54,518 bases of DNA from Candidatus Nitrosopumilus sp. (GTDB taxonomy: Archaea > Thermoproteota > Nitrososphaeria > Nitrososphaerales > Nitrosopumilaceae), in the NCBI GenBank assembly GCA_028343855.1, contig JAOLZN010000008.1:1-54518 (forward strand), read 5' to 3'. Of this stretch, positions 33,468 through 42,454 are shown piece after piece; the stretch's first letter is position 1, and every line of letters begins with the position of its first letter. Position numbers and translations under genes: made by a program. The notes beneath the pieces were generated by a model that did no database searches, was not told the DNA's origin, and was given only the letters and a program-made list of their open reading frames with translations.

Positions 33468-34658
33468 TTAGTCCTCTGGTCGTTCGCCCGAAGGTGCCAT
33501 TTTCACCAATTTTGGATCAAATCGTGCTTGAATGTCTACCAAATCTTGCTGTTCTTCCATGACTTTGTCGATGTTTTTGTAGACTGTTGGTACTTCATCT
33601 AAGCCAGCTGATAGAAGAGTGACTCCTTTGTTTGCAAGGATCTTGTTTGCATCTTCCCAGTTTAGTTCTCTGTGCGCCCGTTTTCTCGACATTACTCTTC
33701 CAGCACCGTGAGCAGCAGAGTTAAGTGATTCAGGTTGTCCCTTTCCTTTAACAACATAAGCAGGTGACGCCATTGAACCTGGAATGATTCCTAAAACATT
33801 TTTTCCGGCAGGTGTTGCACCTTTTCTATGGACGATAAGGTCCTCACCATGATGTGTTTCTTTCCATGCAAAATTATGATGGTTTTCAACATCAAGTAAG
33901 ACATTAGAACCCAAGTAGTTTGTTACATGTTTATGGATACAAGCATGATTTGCTGCTGCATATTTTCCCATTAGTTCCATCGCATCCCAGTATTCTTCTC
34001 CTTCTTCGGTATCAAGATCAAGCCATGCTAAGTGTTTCAAACGATCCGGAAGTTCATGGTGCATTTTCATTGCTAGTTTTGAATAGTGGTCAGCAACTGC
34101 TGCGCCCACACCTCTACTTCCGGAGTGAGACATGAGTGCTAAGTATTTTCCTGGATTTATCCCAAGATTTTTTTCTTTGATTGTAATGGGTCCAAATTCT
34201 ACGAAATGATTACCTGATCCTGATGTACCTAACTGTGAATGAGCTTTACCTTTCAATTTTTTTGTGATAGGAGATACATCCCAGTCTTCATCTATGACAG
34301 AATGTTCTCGTCGATCTTTGAATTTTGCTCCTACTCCAAACTTTGTTTCAGTCTCTATTGCTTTGGTTAACTGTTCCATTCCGGATTCATTTTCAAGCAT
34401 TTCGGGTGGAAGATCCAAGACGGATAGTTTTACTCTGCACGCGATATCAACACCTACAGCATATGGAATTACTGAATTACGAGTTGCTAAGACTCCTCCA
34501 ATGGGTAAGCCGTAGCCAATATGGGAATCTGCCATGAGTGCTCCTGATTCTGAGATTGGTAGTTCACATGCATTCTTCATCTGCTGCTTTGCTTCTTCCA
34601 TACAGGTACCCCACTGCTTGAATTCTGCGGGTTTATCTCTAAGTGGTTTGTTTTCCAT
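33468..34658 (-). CDS. rtcB: RtcB-type 3'-phosphate RNA ligase, short divergent form
   Basis: 396 residues from ATG 34656-34658. All metal/GMP residues are present: DIACRV (Cys; GC/AC variant of DIxCG), LGTSGSGNHFVEF, LMSHSGSRGVG, ENHHNFAW, VHRKGATPA and AAHGAGRVMSR, whose His is guanylated. RtcB joins 2',3'-cyclic phosphate ends to 5'-OH, in tRNA splicing and RNA repair. At under 400 residues it is shorter than standard archaeal RtcB (about 480), and it resembles bacterial RtcB2-type. Two 60-base samples counted by hand gave 47 and 55 percent GC against 30 percent in nearby purB; this suggests transfer. Confidence 0.93.
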   Translation of the reverse strand: MENKPLRDKPAEFKQWGTCMEEAKQQMKNACELPISESGALMADSHIGYGLPIGGVLATRNSVIPYAVGVDIACRVKLSVLDLPPEMLENESGMEQLTKAIETETKFGVGAKFKDRREHSVIDEDWDVSPITKKLKGKAHSQLGTSGSGNHFVEFGPITIKEKNLGINPGKYLALMSHSGSRGVGAAVADHYSKLAMKMHHELPDRLKHLAWLDLDTEEGEEYWDAMELMGKYAAANHACIHKHVTNYLGSNVLLDVENHHNFAWKETHHGEDLIVHRKGATPAGKNVLGIIPGSMASPAYVVKGKGQPESLNSAAHGAGRVMSRKRAHRELNWEDANKILANKGVTLLSAGLDEVPTVYKNIDKVMEEQQDLVDIQARFDPKLVKMAPSGERPED

Positions 34659-34784
34659 CTTCCTACAAAAGACTAATCATCACAGGGATATTAGATATTT
34701 GGCTTGTATGAATTTCGTCACTATTAATTTAAACTACAATTACATCAAAAGTAATTTAAAATTGATCAGATACAATTGTAGCAT

Positions 34785-34940
34785 ATGTTAGATAAAGCAA
34801 TAATTACACAAAAAGCAAATCAATTACTTGCTGAATTAAGAGCAAATCCAGATTGGGCAATTGATGAGAAAAATTTCAAACAAGGTTATTTGAAAGCACT
34901 AGAATGGGTATTATCAGATACAGGCATTAAACAAAAATAA
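34785..34940 (+). CDS. small helical protein of unknown function
   Basis: 51 residues, read directly: ATG 34785-34787, TAA 34938-34940. It starts MLDKAIITQKANQLLAEL and goes on with RANPDWAIDEKNFKQGY then LKALEWVLSD. Two amphipathic helices with an aromatic hinge (PDW). No cysteine, no membrane segment. No known family. Codon use is like the native genes around, not like rtcB, which is divergent from it. Confidence 0.6.
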   Translation: MLDKAIITQKANQLLAELRANPDWAIDEKNFKQGYLKALEWVLSDTGIKQK

Positions 34941-35001
34941 GTAGAAGTGGATAGCGATAGAATTAATCCCATTATGATCGCAGAAATAAGTAGAAAAACA
35001 A

Positions 35002-35023
35002 GTAGATTTATTTTCTAATCTAC
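35002..35023. promoter_or_regulatory. seven-base inverted repeat before purB
   Basis: GTAGATT (35002-35008) and AATCTAC (35017-35023) are exact inverted copies with an 8-base loop, ending 10 bases before the purB ATG. It could be an operator overlapping the promoter region or an end structure of the preceding small gene. Confidence 0.35.
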
Positions 35024-35033
35024 AAATACCAAG

Positions 35034-36398
35034 ATGTTGGCAATTTTACCTATTGATAATGGTCGGTATGGGACCAAAGAAATGATGGAAATTTTTAGTG
35101 AGCAAAAGAAAGTTGATTATCAATTAGAAATTGAAGGTGCTGCTGCAATTTCACAAAGTGAAATAGGAATGATTTCAAAAACAATAGGTAAAGAAATTCA
35201 CAGAGCTGCAATGTCAGGTAAAATTACTGCAAAAAGAATTAAACAATTAGAAGCAAAAAGTGATCACGATACAGCAGCATTAGTAGAATCATTAAGTGAA
35301 AAATGTTCTAAAAATGCAAGACCATGGATTCATTATGGACTCACAAGTAACGATTTAGTTGATACAAGTAATTCCATGCAAATGAGAGATGCATTACAAA
35401 TTATTGAACCTAAAGTTGCAAAAATGGCATCGATCCTTGCAAAAAAATCTGTAAAATATGCAAAGATACCAGCAGTAGGTAGAACTCATGGACAACATGC
35501 AAGTATCATTTCATTTGGATTAAAATTTGCTAATTGGGCAGCAGAAATGGCAAAACATGTAGAACGTATTGAAGAAATTAAAAAAAGGATTCTAATTTGT
35601 AAAACATTAGGAGTTGTTGGAACAGGTTCTCTAATGGGAGCAAAATCATTGGAAGTGCAAAAAAGAGCTGCAAAGAGATTAAAATTATTCCCAGCAGAAG
35701 TTACAACACAAGTTGTACCTAGAGAGAGATATGCAGAATATGTATTTGAATTGGCATTAATTGGTGCAACATTAGAAAAAATTGCTATAGAAATTAGAAA
35801 TTTGCAAAGAACCGAAATAGGAGAAGTAGCTGAACAATTCAAAAAAGGTCAAATGGGAAGCAGTGCAGTTCCTGTTAAAAGAAATCCAATAAAGAGTGAA
35901 CGAGTATCATCATTATCAAAATTAGTTAGAAGTCAAGTTGCATTATCTTTTGAAAACATTCCATTATGGCATGAACGTGATCTTTCAAATTCAGCTAATG
36001 AAAGATTTGTGATTCCAACTGTATCTATTTTAGTTGATGAAATGTTGGAAACAATGACTAGAATTATTTCAAATTTGATGGTAAATGAAAAGAGAATTGT
36101 GGATAATCTATACATCACAAAAGGGCAAATCTTTGCAGAATTTGTTTTAGAAGCACTAATCAAAAAAGGAATTCCAAGATTTGTAGCATATCGAGATGTA
36201 CAAAGAGTGGCATTTGAGGCAAATGACAAAGGAATGTTGTACAAAGATGCAATTAAAAATGATAAAGCATTCTCTTCAAAATTAACAAATAATGAAATTG
36301 ACGCAATTTTTTCGCCAGAAAAACATCTAGGAGCATCACCAAAGATTATCAGTAATGTAGAAAAATCAGTTCATAAAACTGTAAAAAAATTCATCTAG
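35034..36398 (+). CDS. purB: adenylosuccinate lyase
   Basis: 454 residues from ATG 35034. Cleaves SAICAR and adenylosuccinate with release of fumarate, two steps in purine synthesis. Fumarase-superfamily motifs: TSNDLVDTSNS, VGRTHGQHAS (catalytic His), and the signature loop GSSAVPVKRNPIKSE at about 283-297; a Met to Val change (MPxKxNP to VPVKRNP) is a normal variant. Complements purA at 18266. Its stop region overlaps the convergent gene at 36391 by eight bases. Confidence 0.95.
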   Translation: MLAILPIDNGRYGTKEMMEIFSEQKKVDYQLEIEGAAAISQSEIGMISKTIGKEIHRAAMSGKITAKRIKQLEAKSDHDTAALVESLSEKCSKNARPWIHYGLTSNDLVDTSNSMQMRDALQIIEPKVAKMASILAKKSVKYAKIPAVGRTHGQHASIISFGLKFANWAAEMAKHVERIEEIKKRILICKTLGVVGTGSLMGAKSLEVQKRAAKRLKLFPAEVTTQVVPRERYAEYVFELALIGATLEKIAIEIRNLQRTEIGEVAEQFKKGQMGSSAVPVKRNPIKSERVSSLSKLVRSQVALSFENIPLWHERDLSNSANERFVIPTVSILVDEMLETMTRIISNLMVNEKRIVDNLYITKGQIFAEFVLEALIKKGIPRFVAYRDVQRVAFEANDKGMLYKDAIKNDKAFSSKLTNNEIDAIFSPEKHLGASPKIISNVEKSVHKTVKKFI

Positions 36399-37146
36399 TT
36401 TTCAATAAGGATTTATGAATTTTAGAGCCATATTGTAATGCTTTTTTTCTTTTACTACAAGAAATTTCAGGAACACCTACATCACTAGCTAATTTACGTA
36501 TGATATGCTTACGATACAGATCATCAGAACTATGAATTTTTTCAGTGATAGGAACAGTTTTGGCATATTCAATGAATTTACTAGATAATAGGGGTTGTAG
36601 AATTTTTACATTAAACTCTGAAGCAATTACATTAACAGCTTTCATCATTTTTAATTCATTTTGTAATTTTGAATCCATTACTTCTTTAATTTTAGATTCA
36701 CCACCATCAAAGGCTTCACGATATGCATTATATCCACAAAATAATTCATCAATACCATTACCAGTAATTACAACATCAAGATTCAAGCTTTTTGCAAGTT
36801 TTGAAACATAATAGAAAGCAATACAATTTTCATTCCAAGATAAATTATCAGTAGCAATTACTTTGTGAATGTCAGTAGTAATTTTAGGAAATATTTCAGG
36901 ATCAATTTCTAAAATATGATGAGAGTAATTCAATTGTTCATTAACTTCTTTAGAAAATATAATATCATGAGATTCAGAAAAACCAATAGTTAGTAAAACA
37001 ATATCAAAACCCATATCTGTACATATTTTTGATACTAATGTACTATCAACACCACCAGAAAAAGCAATGCCTATTTTCTTTTTTGGAACTACATCAGAGA
37101 TGGAATTTTGAATATTTTCTAAAAGTTTTTGATTGATTAAATCCAT
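36391..37146 (-). CDS. asparagine synthetase-like PP-loop ATPase without glutaminase domain
   Basis: 251 residues. The N-terminal PP-loop GIAFSGGVDSTLVSK at about 26-40 binds ATP; VITGNGIDELFCGYNAYREA matches the AsnB synthetase signature (GxGxDElfxGY); the C-terminus has RKHIIRKLASDVGVPEI. Normal AsnB has an N-terminal glutamine amidotransferase half, which is missing, so ammonia must come free or from another protein, or the acceptor is something other than aspartate. ATG at 37144-37146. Divergent from the pentapeptide gene. Confidence 0.83.
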   Translation of the reverse strand: MDLINQKLLENIQNSISDVVPKKKIGIAFSGGVDSTLVSKICTDMGFDIVLLTIGFSESHDIIFSKEVNEQLNYSHHILEIDPEIFPKITTDIHKVIATDNLSWNENCIAFYYVSKLAKSLNLDVVITGNGIDELFCGYNAYREAFDGGESKIKEVMDSKLQNELKMMKAVNVIASEFNVKILQPLLSSKFIEYAKTVPITEKIHSSDDLYRKHIIRKLASDVGVPEISCSKRKKALQYGSKIHKSLLKTR

Positions 37147-37215
37147 ACACGTACAATAAACTATAGAATTAATTTTACATATATTTCCATAAACTAGGAA
37201 TAGGTAGGGAAAATA

Positions 37216-37240
37216 GTCATAAACGTCATAGTTGTATGAC
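37216..37240. promoter_or_regulatory. operator-like repeats before the pentapeptide gene
   Basis: GTCATA occurs at 37216-37221 and 37225-37230, and its inverted copy TATGAC at 37235-37240. The last two form a perfect hairpin with a four-base loop GTTG. The group ends 16 bases before the start codon at 37257, a place where a repressor would block transcription or an RNA structure would affect translation. Confidence 0.4.
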
Positions 37241-37256
37241 AGTTAAGTGAGAAACA

Positions 37257-37754
37257 ATGGAGCCTGGAGATATTTTTAAGAAAAGAAATTTGTCAAAAGT
37301 TAATTTTGATTACGAAGAATTAATTGGAAGAGACTTATCAAATGCAAATTTAAAAGGAGTAGATCTTAAAAATAGAGACATCCACAATGCAAATTTGAGT
37401 GGTACGGATTTGAGTGGAGCAGATTTAACTGATACAATATTATTTAATGTAAAACTAAGAGGAGCCAATTTACAAAATACAAAACTTGTAAATGCAAAAC
37501 TGTGGGATACTGATTTGTATGGGGTTGATCTTACAAATGCAAATATTAGTGGAGCAGATTTGTTTTATGCAGATTTAAGGAATGCAGATTTAAGGAATAC
37601 AAATCTGAGTGGTGTAAATTTTAGACATGCAAATTTTGAAGGTGCCACTTTTACATCAATAGATTTTACAAATGCAAATTATGATTTGCAGACATTAGAT
37701 ACAATTTCAAAAGATATCAAAGTAATTTTAGAAATGCAAGGGAATCTTTGGTAA
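37257..37754 (+). CDS. pentapeptide-repeat protein
   Basis: 165 residues. From about residue 25 to 140 the chain follows A(D/N)LxX repeats: LSNANLKGVDLKN, LSGTDLSGADLTD, LRGANLQNTKLVN, LTNANISGADLFY and so on, about 20 units. They fold as a right-handed quadrilateral beta helix. The N-terminal 20 residues and the C-terminal 25 are different and cap it. Pentapeptide proteins can mimic DNA (for example gyrase protection) or act as scaffolds; here no partner is seen. The start ATG is at 37257, after operator-like repeats. Confidence 0.9.
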   Translation: MEPGDIFKKRNLSKVNFDYEELIGRDLSNANLKGVDLKNRDIHNANLSGTDLSGADLTDTILFNVKLRGANLQNTKLVNAKLWDTDLYGVDLTNANISGADLFYADLRNADLRNTNLSGVNFRHANFEGATFTSIDFTNANYDLQTLDTISKDIKVILEMQGNLW

Positions 37755-37804
37755 AAATATGAATTATCAATCTTTTAATCTAACAATATCAATTAATCAT
37801 TATA

Positions 37805-38080
37805 ATGAAATTATCAGAATCAAACATTGAAGAAGAATTAAAAAAATTACCAGGATGGAGTCTAAAAAATGATAAACTGCACAAAGAATTTCAATTTGAT
37901 AATTTCAATCAAGCATTTGGATTTATGACTAGAGCTGCCATGGAAATTGAAAAAATGAATCATCATCCAGAATGGTTTAATGTTTACAACAGAATTACAG
38001 TTGAATTAACAACACATGATGCAGGTGGTATTACAGATAATGATGTCAATCTTGCAAGAATTTTAAATTCATTATTCTAA
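37805..38080 (+). CDS. pterin-4a-carbinolamine dehydratase
   Basis: 91 residues, family length. [17 protein letters not shown] at the start, then the catalytic [30 protein letters not shown] (seen as [23 protein letters not shown]) holding the two key histidines. Dehydrates the 4a-hydroxy pterin formed by pterin-dependent hydroxylases. The next gene is a PTPS-type enzyme, so two pterin genes are adjacent with a 69-base gap. No aromatic amino acid hydroxylase is seen in the window. Confidence 0.92.
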   Translation: MKLSESNIEEELKKLPGWSLKNDKLHKEFQFDNFNQAFGFMTRAAMEIEKMNHHPEWFNVYNRITVELTTHDAGGITDNDVNLARILNSLF

Positions 38081-38149
38081 CTAAAAAAATCAATTTTTCA
38101 GGCACATTATTACAGAATTTATATTATATCCATAGCCAAATAACTTTAC

Positions 38150-38965
38150 ATGACTACAAGCCCTACAATTATGGATTCAGATTTTAAGTATATAGACAAA
38201 AAAGGAAATTTGCTTAAAACAAGAACAGAGTTAACAATAGCACAAATGCTCACATTTTTAGAAAATGAATATGAATACAATTATGAAATTAGTTTAAAAA
38301 ATGGAACTAAAGTAAAAATAGATTTTAAAACAGAAAAAGGATTAATCGAGGTTATTGATAATGATGATGATATTGAAAAATATAGACAAATCAAAGAAGA
38401 CTTTCCTGAAGAAAAAATAATGGCTATAGGTCATGCAAAGTATGTTGCACAGATAAAAGAATTACAAGATATTGTATTTTATGATAAAACACCTCAAACT
38501 GGTTCAATATTTTTAGAAGATGCATCATTCTCATTTGATTATGCACATATACTTCCACTAGTTGAAAAATGTTCCATCTTACATGGACATACATCTTCAG
38601 TAATGGTAGAATTAGTAGGGCAAATGAAAAATAATTTGTTAGTTGATTTTGGAATAGCAAAAAAAATCATAAAAGAAGTGGTTAATGAATTTGATCATAA
38701 ATTTTTCATTAATAGAAAATATCTTAAAAAAGAAGATGATACACATTATCAAATTAGTTTTGAAGGTCCAAAAGGAATGTTTGACTTGCAAGTTCCAAAA
38801 CATACAACATATCTTCTTGAAGGAGAAGCTACAGTTGAAAATCTGTCAAGTGAAATAATAAAATTATTAGCTCCAAAAATGCCTACTAATGTTGAAGCAC
38901 TAGGAGTTTACATTTACGAAGGATACAACAAAGGTTCTCACATAATTTCTAATATTGAAAGATGA
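38150..38965 (+). CDS. PD-(D/E)xK-like domain fused to 6-pyruvoyl-tetrahydropterin synthase
   Basis: 271 residues. The C-terminal half (about 120-271) is PTPS/QueD: FSFDYAHIL, CSILHGHTSSVMVEL with zinc ligands His133, His145 and His147 and the Cys141 region, LLVDFGIAKKII, EFDHKFFINRK, and TVENLSSEI then VYIYEGYNKGSHI. The N-terminal 115 residues look like a restriction-type fold: TRTELTIAQML (Glu27), EYNYEISLKNGTKVKIDF (Asp58) and GLIEVID (Glu67). The usual lysine after Glu is replaced (EVI), so activity is doubtful. PTPS makes pterin or queuosine/archaeosine precursors. The stop overlaps the TTG alternative start of valS. Confidence 0.8.
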   Translation: MTTSPTIMDSDFKYIDKKGNLLKTRTELTIAQMLTFLENEYEYNYEISLKNGTKVKIDFKTEKGLIEVIDNDDDIEKYRQIKEDFPEEKIMAIGHAKYVAQIKELQDIVFYDKTPQTGSIFLEDASFSFDYAHILPLVEKCSILHGHTSSVMVELVGQMKNNLLVDFGIAKKIIKEVVNEFDHKFFINRKYLKKEDDTHYQISFEGPKGMFDLQVPKHTTYLLEGEATVENLSSEIIKLLAPKMPTNVEALGVYIYEGYNKGSHIISNIER

Positions 38966-38969
38966 AATA

Positions 38970-41288
38970 ATGGAACCTAAAATTTCAGAAAAAGCATGGA
39001 ATCCAGAATTAGAAAAAAATATTCTAAAACAATGGGAAGAAGAAAAAATTTATGACTTCAAACCAAATGATGATAATTTTACAATAGACACACCACCACC
39101 ATATCCATCAGGCAGACCATGGCATATTGGTGCTGCAGCACATTACTCACAAATAGATATGATTGCACGTACAGCAAGAATGGCTGGAAAAAATGTGTAT
39201 TTCCCAATAGGGATTGATAGAAACGGATTACCAGTTGAACTCTATACTGAAAAGAAGCACAAGATAAGAATGAGAGAGACAGAGCGAGGAGAATTTCTTA
39301 ATTTGTGTAAAGATGCTTTAGATGATTTGGAAGCAGAAATGATTCTAATAATGAAAAGTTTGGGAATAAGTGGTGATTTTGCAAATTACTATAGAACAGA
39401 TTCTGAAGAATATAGATCATTAACACAATCAACTTTCATTGACTTGTGGAAAAAAGGGGAAGTATATCTTGCAAATAGACCTAACAATTATGATTGGGTT
39501 TCAGGAACTACAATTGCAGATGCTGAAATAATTTATGATGATTTACAAACAAAACTTGTTTACATGAAATTTAAAATTAAAGATACAGATAAAGAAATAA
39601 TTATTGCTAGTACAAGACCAGAATTACTTTGTGCGTGTAGAACTATTATTGTTAATCCAGATGATGAAAGATATTCAAACTATATTGGTGAAAAAATAAT
39701 TGTTCCAATTACAAATTCAGAAGTAGAATTAAGAACTCATCATTCAGCCAAAGAAGAATTTGGTTCAGGAGCAGTAATGGTTTGTAGTTATGGTGATCAA
39801 AACGATGTTGCATTATTTAGAGAATTACAATTAGAAGAAATAGTTGCAATTGGGTTAGATGGAAGAATGACTGAAGTTGCAGGAGAATATGCAGGATTAA
39901 AACCAAAGCAAGCAAGAACAAAAATTATTGAGGATTTAGAAACTGCAGGATTTGTTGAAAAAATTGAGGATATTGTGCACAGAACTCCAATTTCAGAAAG
40001 AAGTAAAATTCCTATTGAAATCATTCCAATGGAAGAATATTATCTTAAACAAAAAGAAAAAATTGGAAAAATGAAAGATATTGGGAAAGAAATTACATTC
40101 CATCCAAATATGCACAAGCAGATTTTGATGAATTGGTTGGAATCAATAAATATTGATTGGCCAATTTCAAGAAGGAGATTTTATGGTACAGAAATTCCAA
40201 TCTGGTATTGTAAAGAATGTTCAGAACCACATGTACCAGAGCCTGGGAAATATTATAGACCATGGAATGAAAAATGTCCAATTACAAATTGTACAAAATG
40301 TAAATCTACAGAATTTATTGGTGAAGAAAGAACATTTGATACATGGATGGATTCAAGTGTATCTCCATTATTCATTAGTAAATTTAACAGAGATGATGAA
40401 TTCTTTAAGAAAGTATATCCTGCATCCATTAGACCACAAGCAAAAGATATTGTGAGAACATGGTTGTATTACACATTATTGAGATGTGAGGAATTAACTG
40501 GAGAAAAACCATGGTCTGAAGCTTGGATTATGGGATATGGTTTAGATGAAAAAGGAATGAAAATGAGTAAAAGTAAAGGAAATGCAATAGATCCATTACC
40601 AGTAATTGAAAAATTAGGAGCAGATACTTTTAGATTTTGGAGTGCAAGTGAGATTAATCACGGATATGACTTTAGATGTAATGAACAAAAAATTGAATCA
40701 ACAAAGAAATTTTTAAGTAAATTATGGAATGTGTCCAGATTTTTATCAAGTTTTCCAGTAATTGATTCAGGAATTCCAACTGCTTCTGATAAATGGATTT
40801 TATCAGAATTAGACAAATTAGTAAAAGAATGTAAAAAGGGTTACGAGGAATACAATTTCTTCATTCCAGCAATTGCAATTAGAGAATTTACATGGAATGT
40901 ATTTGCAGCACACTATATTGAAATGGTTAAGGCAAGAGCATATGGTATTGATTTTTCAGATGAAGAAAGAAACGGTGCAATATTTACACTTCATAAAACA
41001 TTGGCAACAATTTTAAAATTATTAGCTCCAATTACACCATTCATTACAGAACATCTTTGGAAAATATTGTATTCAAATGAAAGTATACATCAACAAAAAC
41101 AAGTAAATTTTGAAGATATTGAAGAACAAACAGAAATTACAAAAGAGATAGCAGAATTTAATTCCAAAGTTTGGAATGAGAAAAAATCTCAAAACTTATC
41201 ACTAAAGGATTCAATCAAAATTGAAATTCCAGAAATACTAGAACCATTCAAAAAAGATTTGAAATCAATGCATAATTTATTAGACTAA
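38970..41288 (+). CDS. valS: valyl-tRNA synthetase
   Basis: About 772 residues from ATG 38970 (TTG at 38955 would overlap the previous gene by 11 bases). Class I synthetase: PPYPSGRPWHIGAA contains the HIGH-like WHIG, and GMKMSKSKGNAIDP the KMSKS loop. The editing domain lies between (TRPELLCACRT, GSGAVMVCSYGDQNDV), and a zinc-binding CKECSEPH...CPITNCTKC precedes the KMSKS part. No C-terminal coiled coil, as is normal for archaea. Attaches Val to tRNA-Val. Confidence 0.95.
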   Translation: MEPKISEKAWNPELEKNILKQWEEEKIYDFKPNDDNFTIDTPPPYPSGRPWHIGAAAHYSQIDMIARTARMAGKNVYFPIGIDRNGLPVELYTEKKHKIRMRETERGEFLNLCKDALDDLEAEMILIMKSLGISGDFANYYRTDSEEYRSLTQSTFIDLWKKGEVYLANRPNNYDWVSGTTIADAEIIYDDLQTKLVYMKFKIKDTDKEIIIASTRPELLCACRTIIVNPDDERYSNYIGEKIIVPITNSEVELRTHHSAKEEFGSGAVMVCSYGDQNDVALFRELQLEEIVAIGLDGRMTEVAGEYAGLKPKQARTKIIEDLETAGFVEKIEDIVHRTPISERSKIPIEIIPMEEYYLKQKEKIGKMKDIGKEITFHPNMHKQILMNWLESINIDWPISRRRFYGTEIPIWYCKECSEPHVPEPGKYYRPWNEKCPITNCTKCKSTEFIGEERTFDTWMDSSVSPLFISKFNRDDEFFKKVYPASIRPQAKDIVRTWLYYTLLRCEELTGEKPWSEAWIMGYGLDEKGMKMSKSKGNAIDPLPVIEKLGADTFRFWSASEINHGYDFRCNEQKIESTKKFLSKLWNVSRFLSSFPVIDSGIPTASDKWILSELDKLVKECKKGYEEYNFFIPAIAIREFTWNVFAAHYIEMVKARAYGIDFSDEERNGAIFTLHKTLATILKLLAPITPFITEHLWKILYSNESIHQQKQVNFEDIEEQTEITKEIAEFNSKVWNEKKSQNLSLKDSIKIEIPEILEPFKKDLKSMHNLLD

Positions 41289-41365
41289 AACGAAAAATCC
41301 AGATAAAATTAGCACTAGAAGGATAAAATATTAGTTTTAAATATACCAAAAAGGTTTTTTGGATA

Positions 41366-41932
41366 TTGGCAAAAGAATACGAAAGTTTCTTAGATGAATT
41401 AAAAATTCAATGTCCTGAATTGCCTCAAGATGATTTAAAAAATATTACAGATGATTCAGGATTATCCACATTAGATGATTTTACAAAGGCAAATTTTGTA
41501 AATTTTGAGGCTAAAAGAGAGGATCTTTACAGATTAAGTATGGATATTGAGGCATATGCTGTAAAAAATTATGATCCATTACTAGCAACATTTGAAACTG
41601 AAGCTCTTTACAAATATGTTCAAAAACGATATACTGAAATTTTGAAAAAAATCCCACATGCTTGGGTGATAGGAGGTTTTGACGATCCATTTTTAATTCC
41701 ACCAGATTCAGTTCCCCCAACTGCAGAAATTCTAAGTTGTTTAGATACAAACATTGAAAAAATGTGGATTGTAGTAACAAAAGGACCAAATGGACCATTT
41801 GGTTTAGTAGCTGAAGATTTAGGAGGAGATAAGTTTAGAGGGTTTTTTACAATGGATTCAAAAATTATTGAGAAAGTAATAAAAATTATCAACAATACAA
41901 TGCGTATTGAAATTAATTTTTCAAAAGTTTAA
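41366..41932 (+). CDS. conserved protein of unknown function
   Basis: 188 residues from TTG 41366. N-terminal helical part of about 80 residues (EYESFLDELKIQCPELPQDDL), then a beta-rich core: HAWVIGGFDDPFLIPPDSVPP, seen as WVIGGFDDPFLIPPD, then MWIVVTKGPNGPFGLVAED and DKFRGFFTMDSKIIEKVI. The last part resembles a small ligand-binding sensor domain but I cannot name it. No membrane segment. Stands alone after valS. Confidence 0.68.
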   Translation: MAKEYESFLDELKIQCPELPQDDLKNITDDSGLSTLDDFTKANFVNFEAKREDLYRLSMDIEAYAVKNYDPLLATFETEALYKYVQKRYTEILKKIPHAWVIGGFDDPFLIPPDSVPPTAEILSCLDTNIEKMWIVVTKGPNGPFGLVAEDLGGDKFRGFFTMDSKIIEKVIKIINNTMRIEINFSKV

Positions 41933-41988
41933 TAAAAAAATAATAATACATTCAACCGATAAATAATTTTAAAATTAAAAAACAAAAA

Positions 41989-42357
41989 TTAGTTGTGTCT
42001 TGGAGTTGCAGTTCCAGTTACTTTAACTATTTGTGGATCTGCACAGACTTTTTCAATATGTCTTATTCCCATCAAACCTGAAAAGATAACTCCATCACCC
42101 CACTTGTTTGTAGAAATTTCTATTGGGAATTTGTCTCGGGCTTCTTCTTGTTTTATGTGAAGATCTATACCTTTTTCGTATGTAACATCAAGGTGTACGT
42201 GTGGGATGTCTGGGCCAACATATTTTTTCAGATTTATCTCAAACAACATTACTCGAATTAATAGTTCAGTGTCAATTTTTGGGTGAACGGTTTTGATTTG
42301 TTCAAAGAACTGTTCAAAATATGGTGCTATCGAGCCTGTTGTAGATTGTTCTGCCAT
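41989..42357 (-). CDS. conserved protein of unknown function
   Basis: 122 residues. Compact mixed fold: an N-terminal helix (APYFEQFFEQIKTVHPKIDTELL), strands GPDIPHVHLDVTYEKGIDLHI with two histidines, and WGDGVIFSGLMGIRHIEKVC near the C-terminus. Ends TATPRHN. The sequence looks less AT-driven than its neighbours (more G/C at third positions), like a highly expressed or transferred gene; I did not count it fully. Family not recognised. Confidence 0.68.
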   Translation of the reverse strand: MAEQSTTGSIAPYFEQFFEQIKTVHPKIDTELLIRVMLFEINLKKYVGPDIPHVHLDVTYEKGIDLHIKQEEARDKFPIEISTNKWGDGVIFSGLMGIRHIEKVCADPQIVKVTGTATPRHN

Positions 42358-42454
42358 GCAAATTCTTGAATTTTATTATATTTAATTGGTAAGAAACCAG
42401 AAATCTAGTGCCAAAATTAGTGTAAATAGGGATAATTTTACCGCATGTTCTGAA

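Noticed and set aside
34534-34791. Plus-strand frame opposite the rtcB start
   Set aside because: Lies mostly antisense to rtcB and promoter sequence; no domain or ribosome site. Such frames arise because rtcB is GC-richer.
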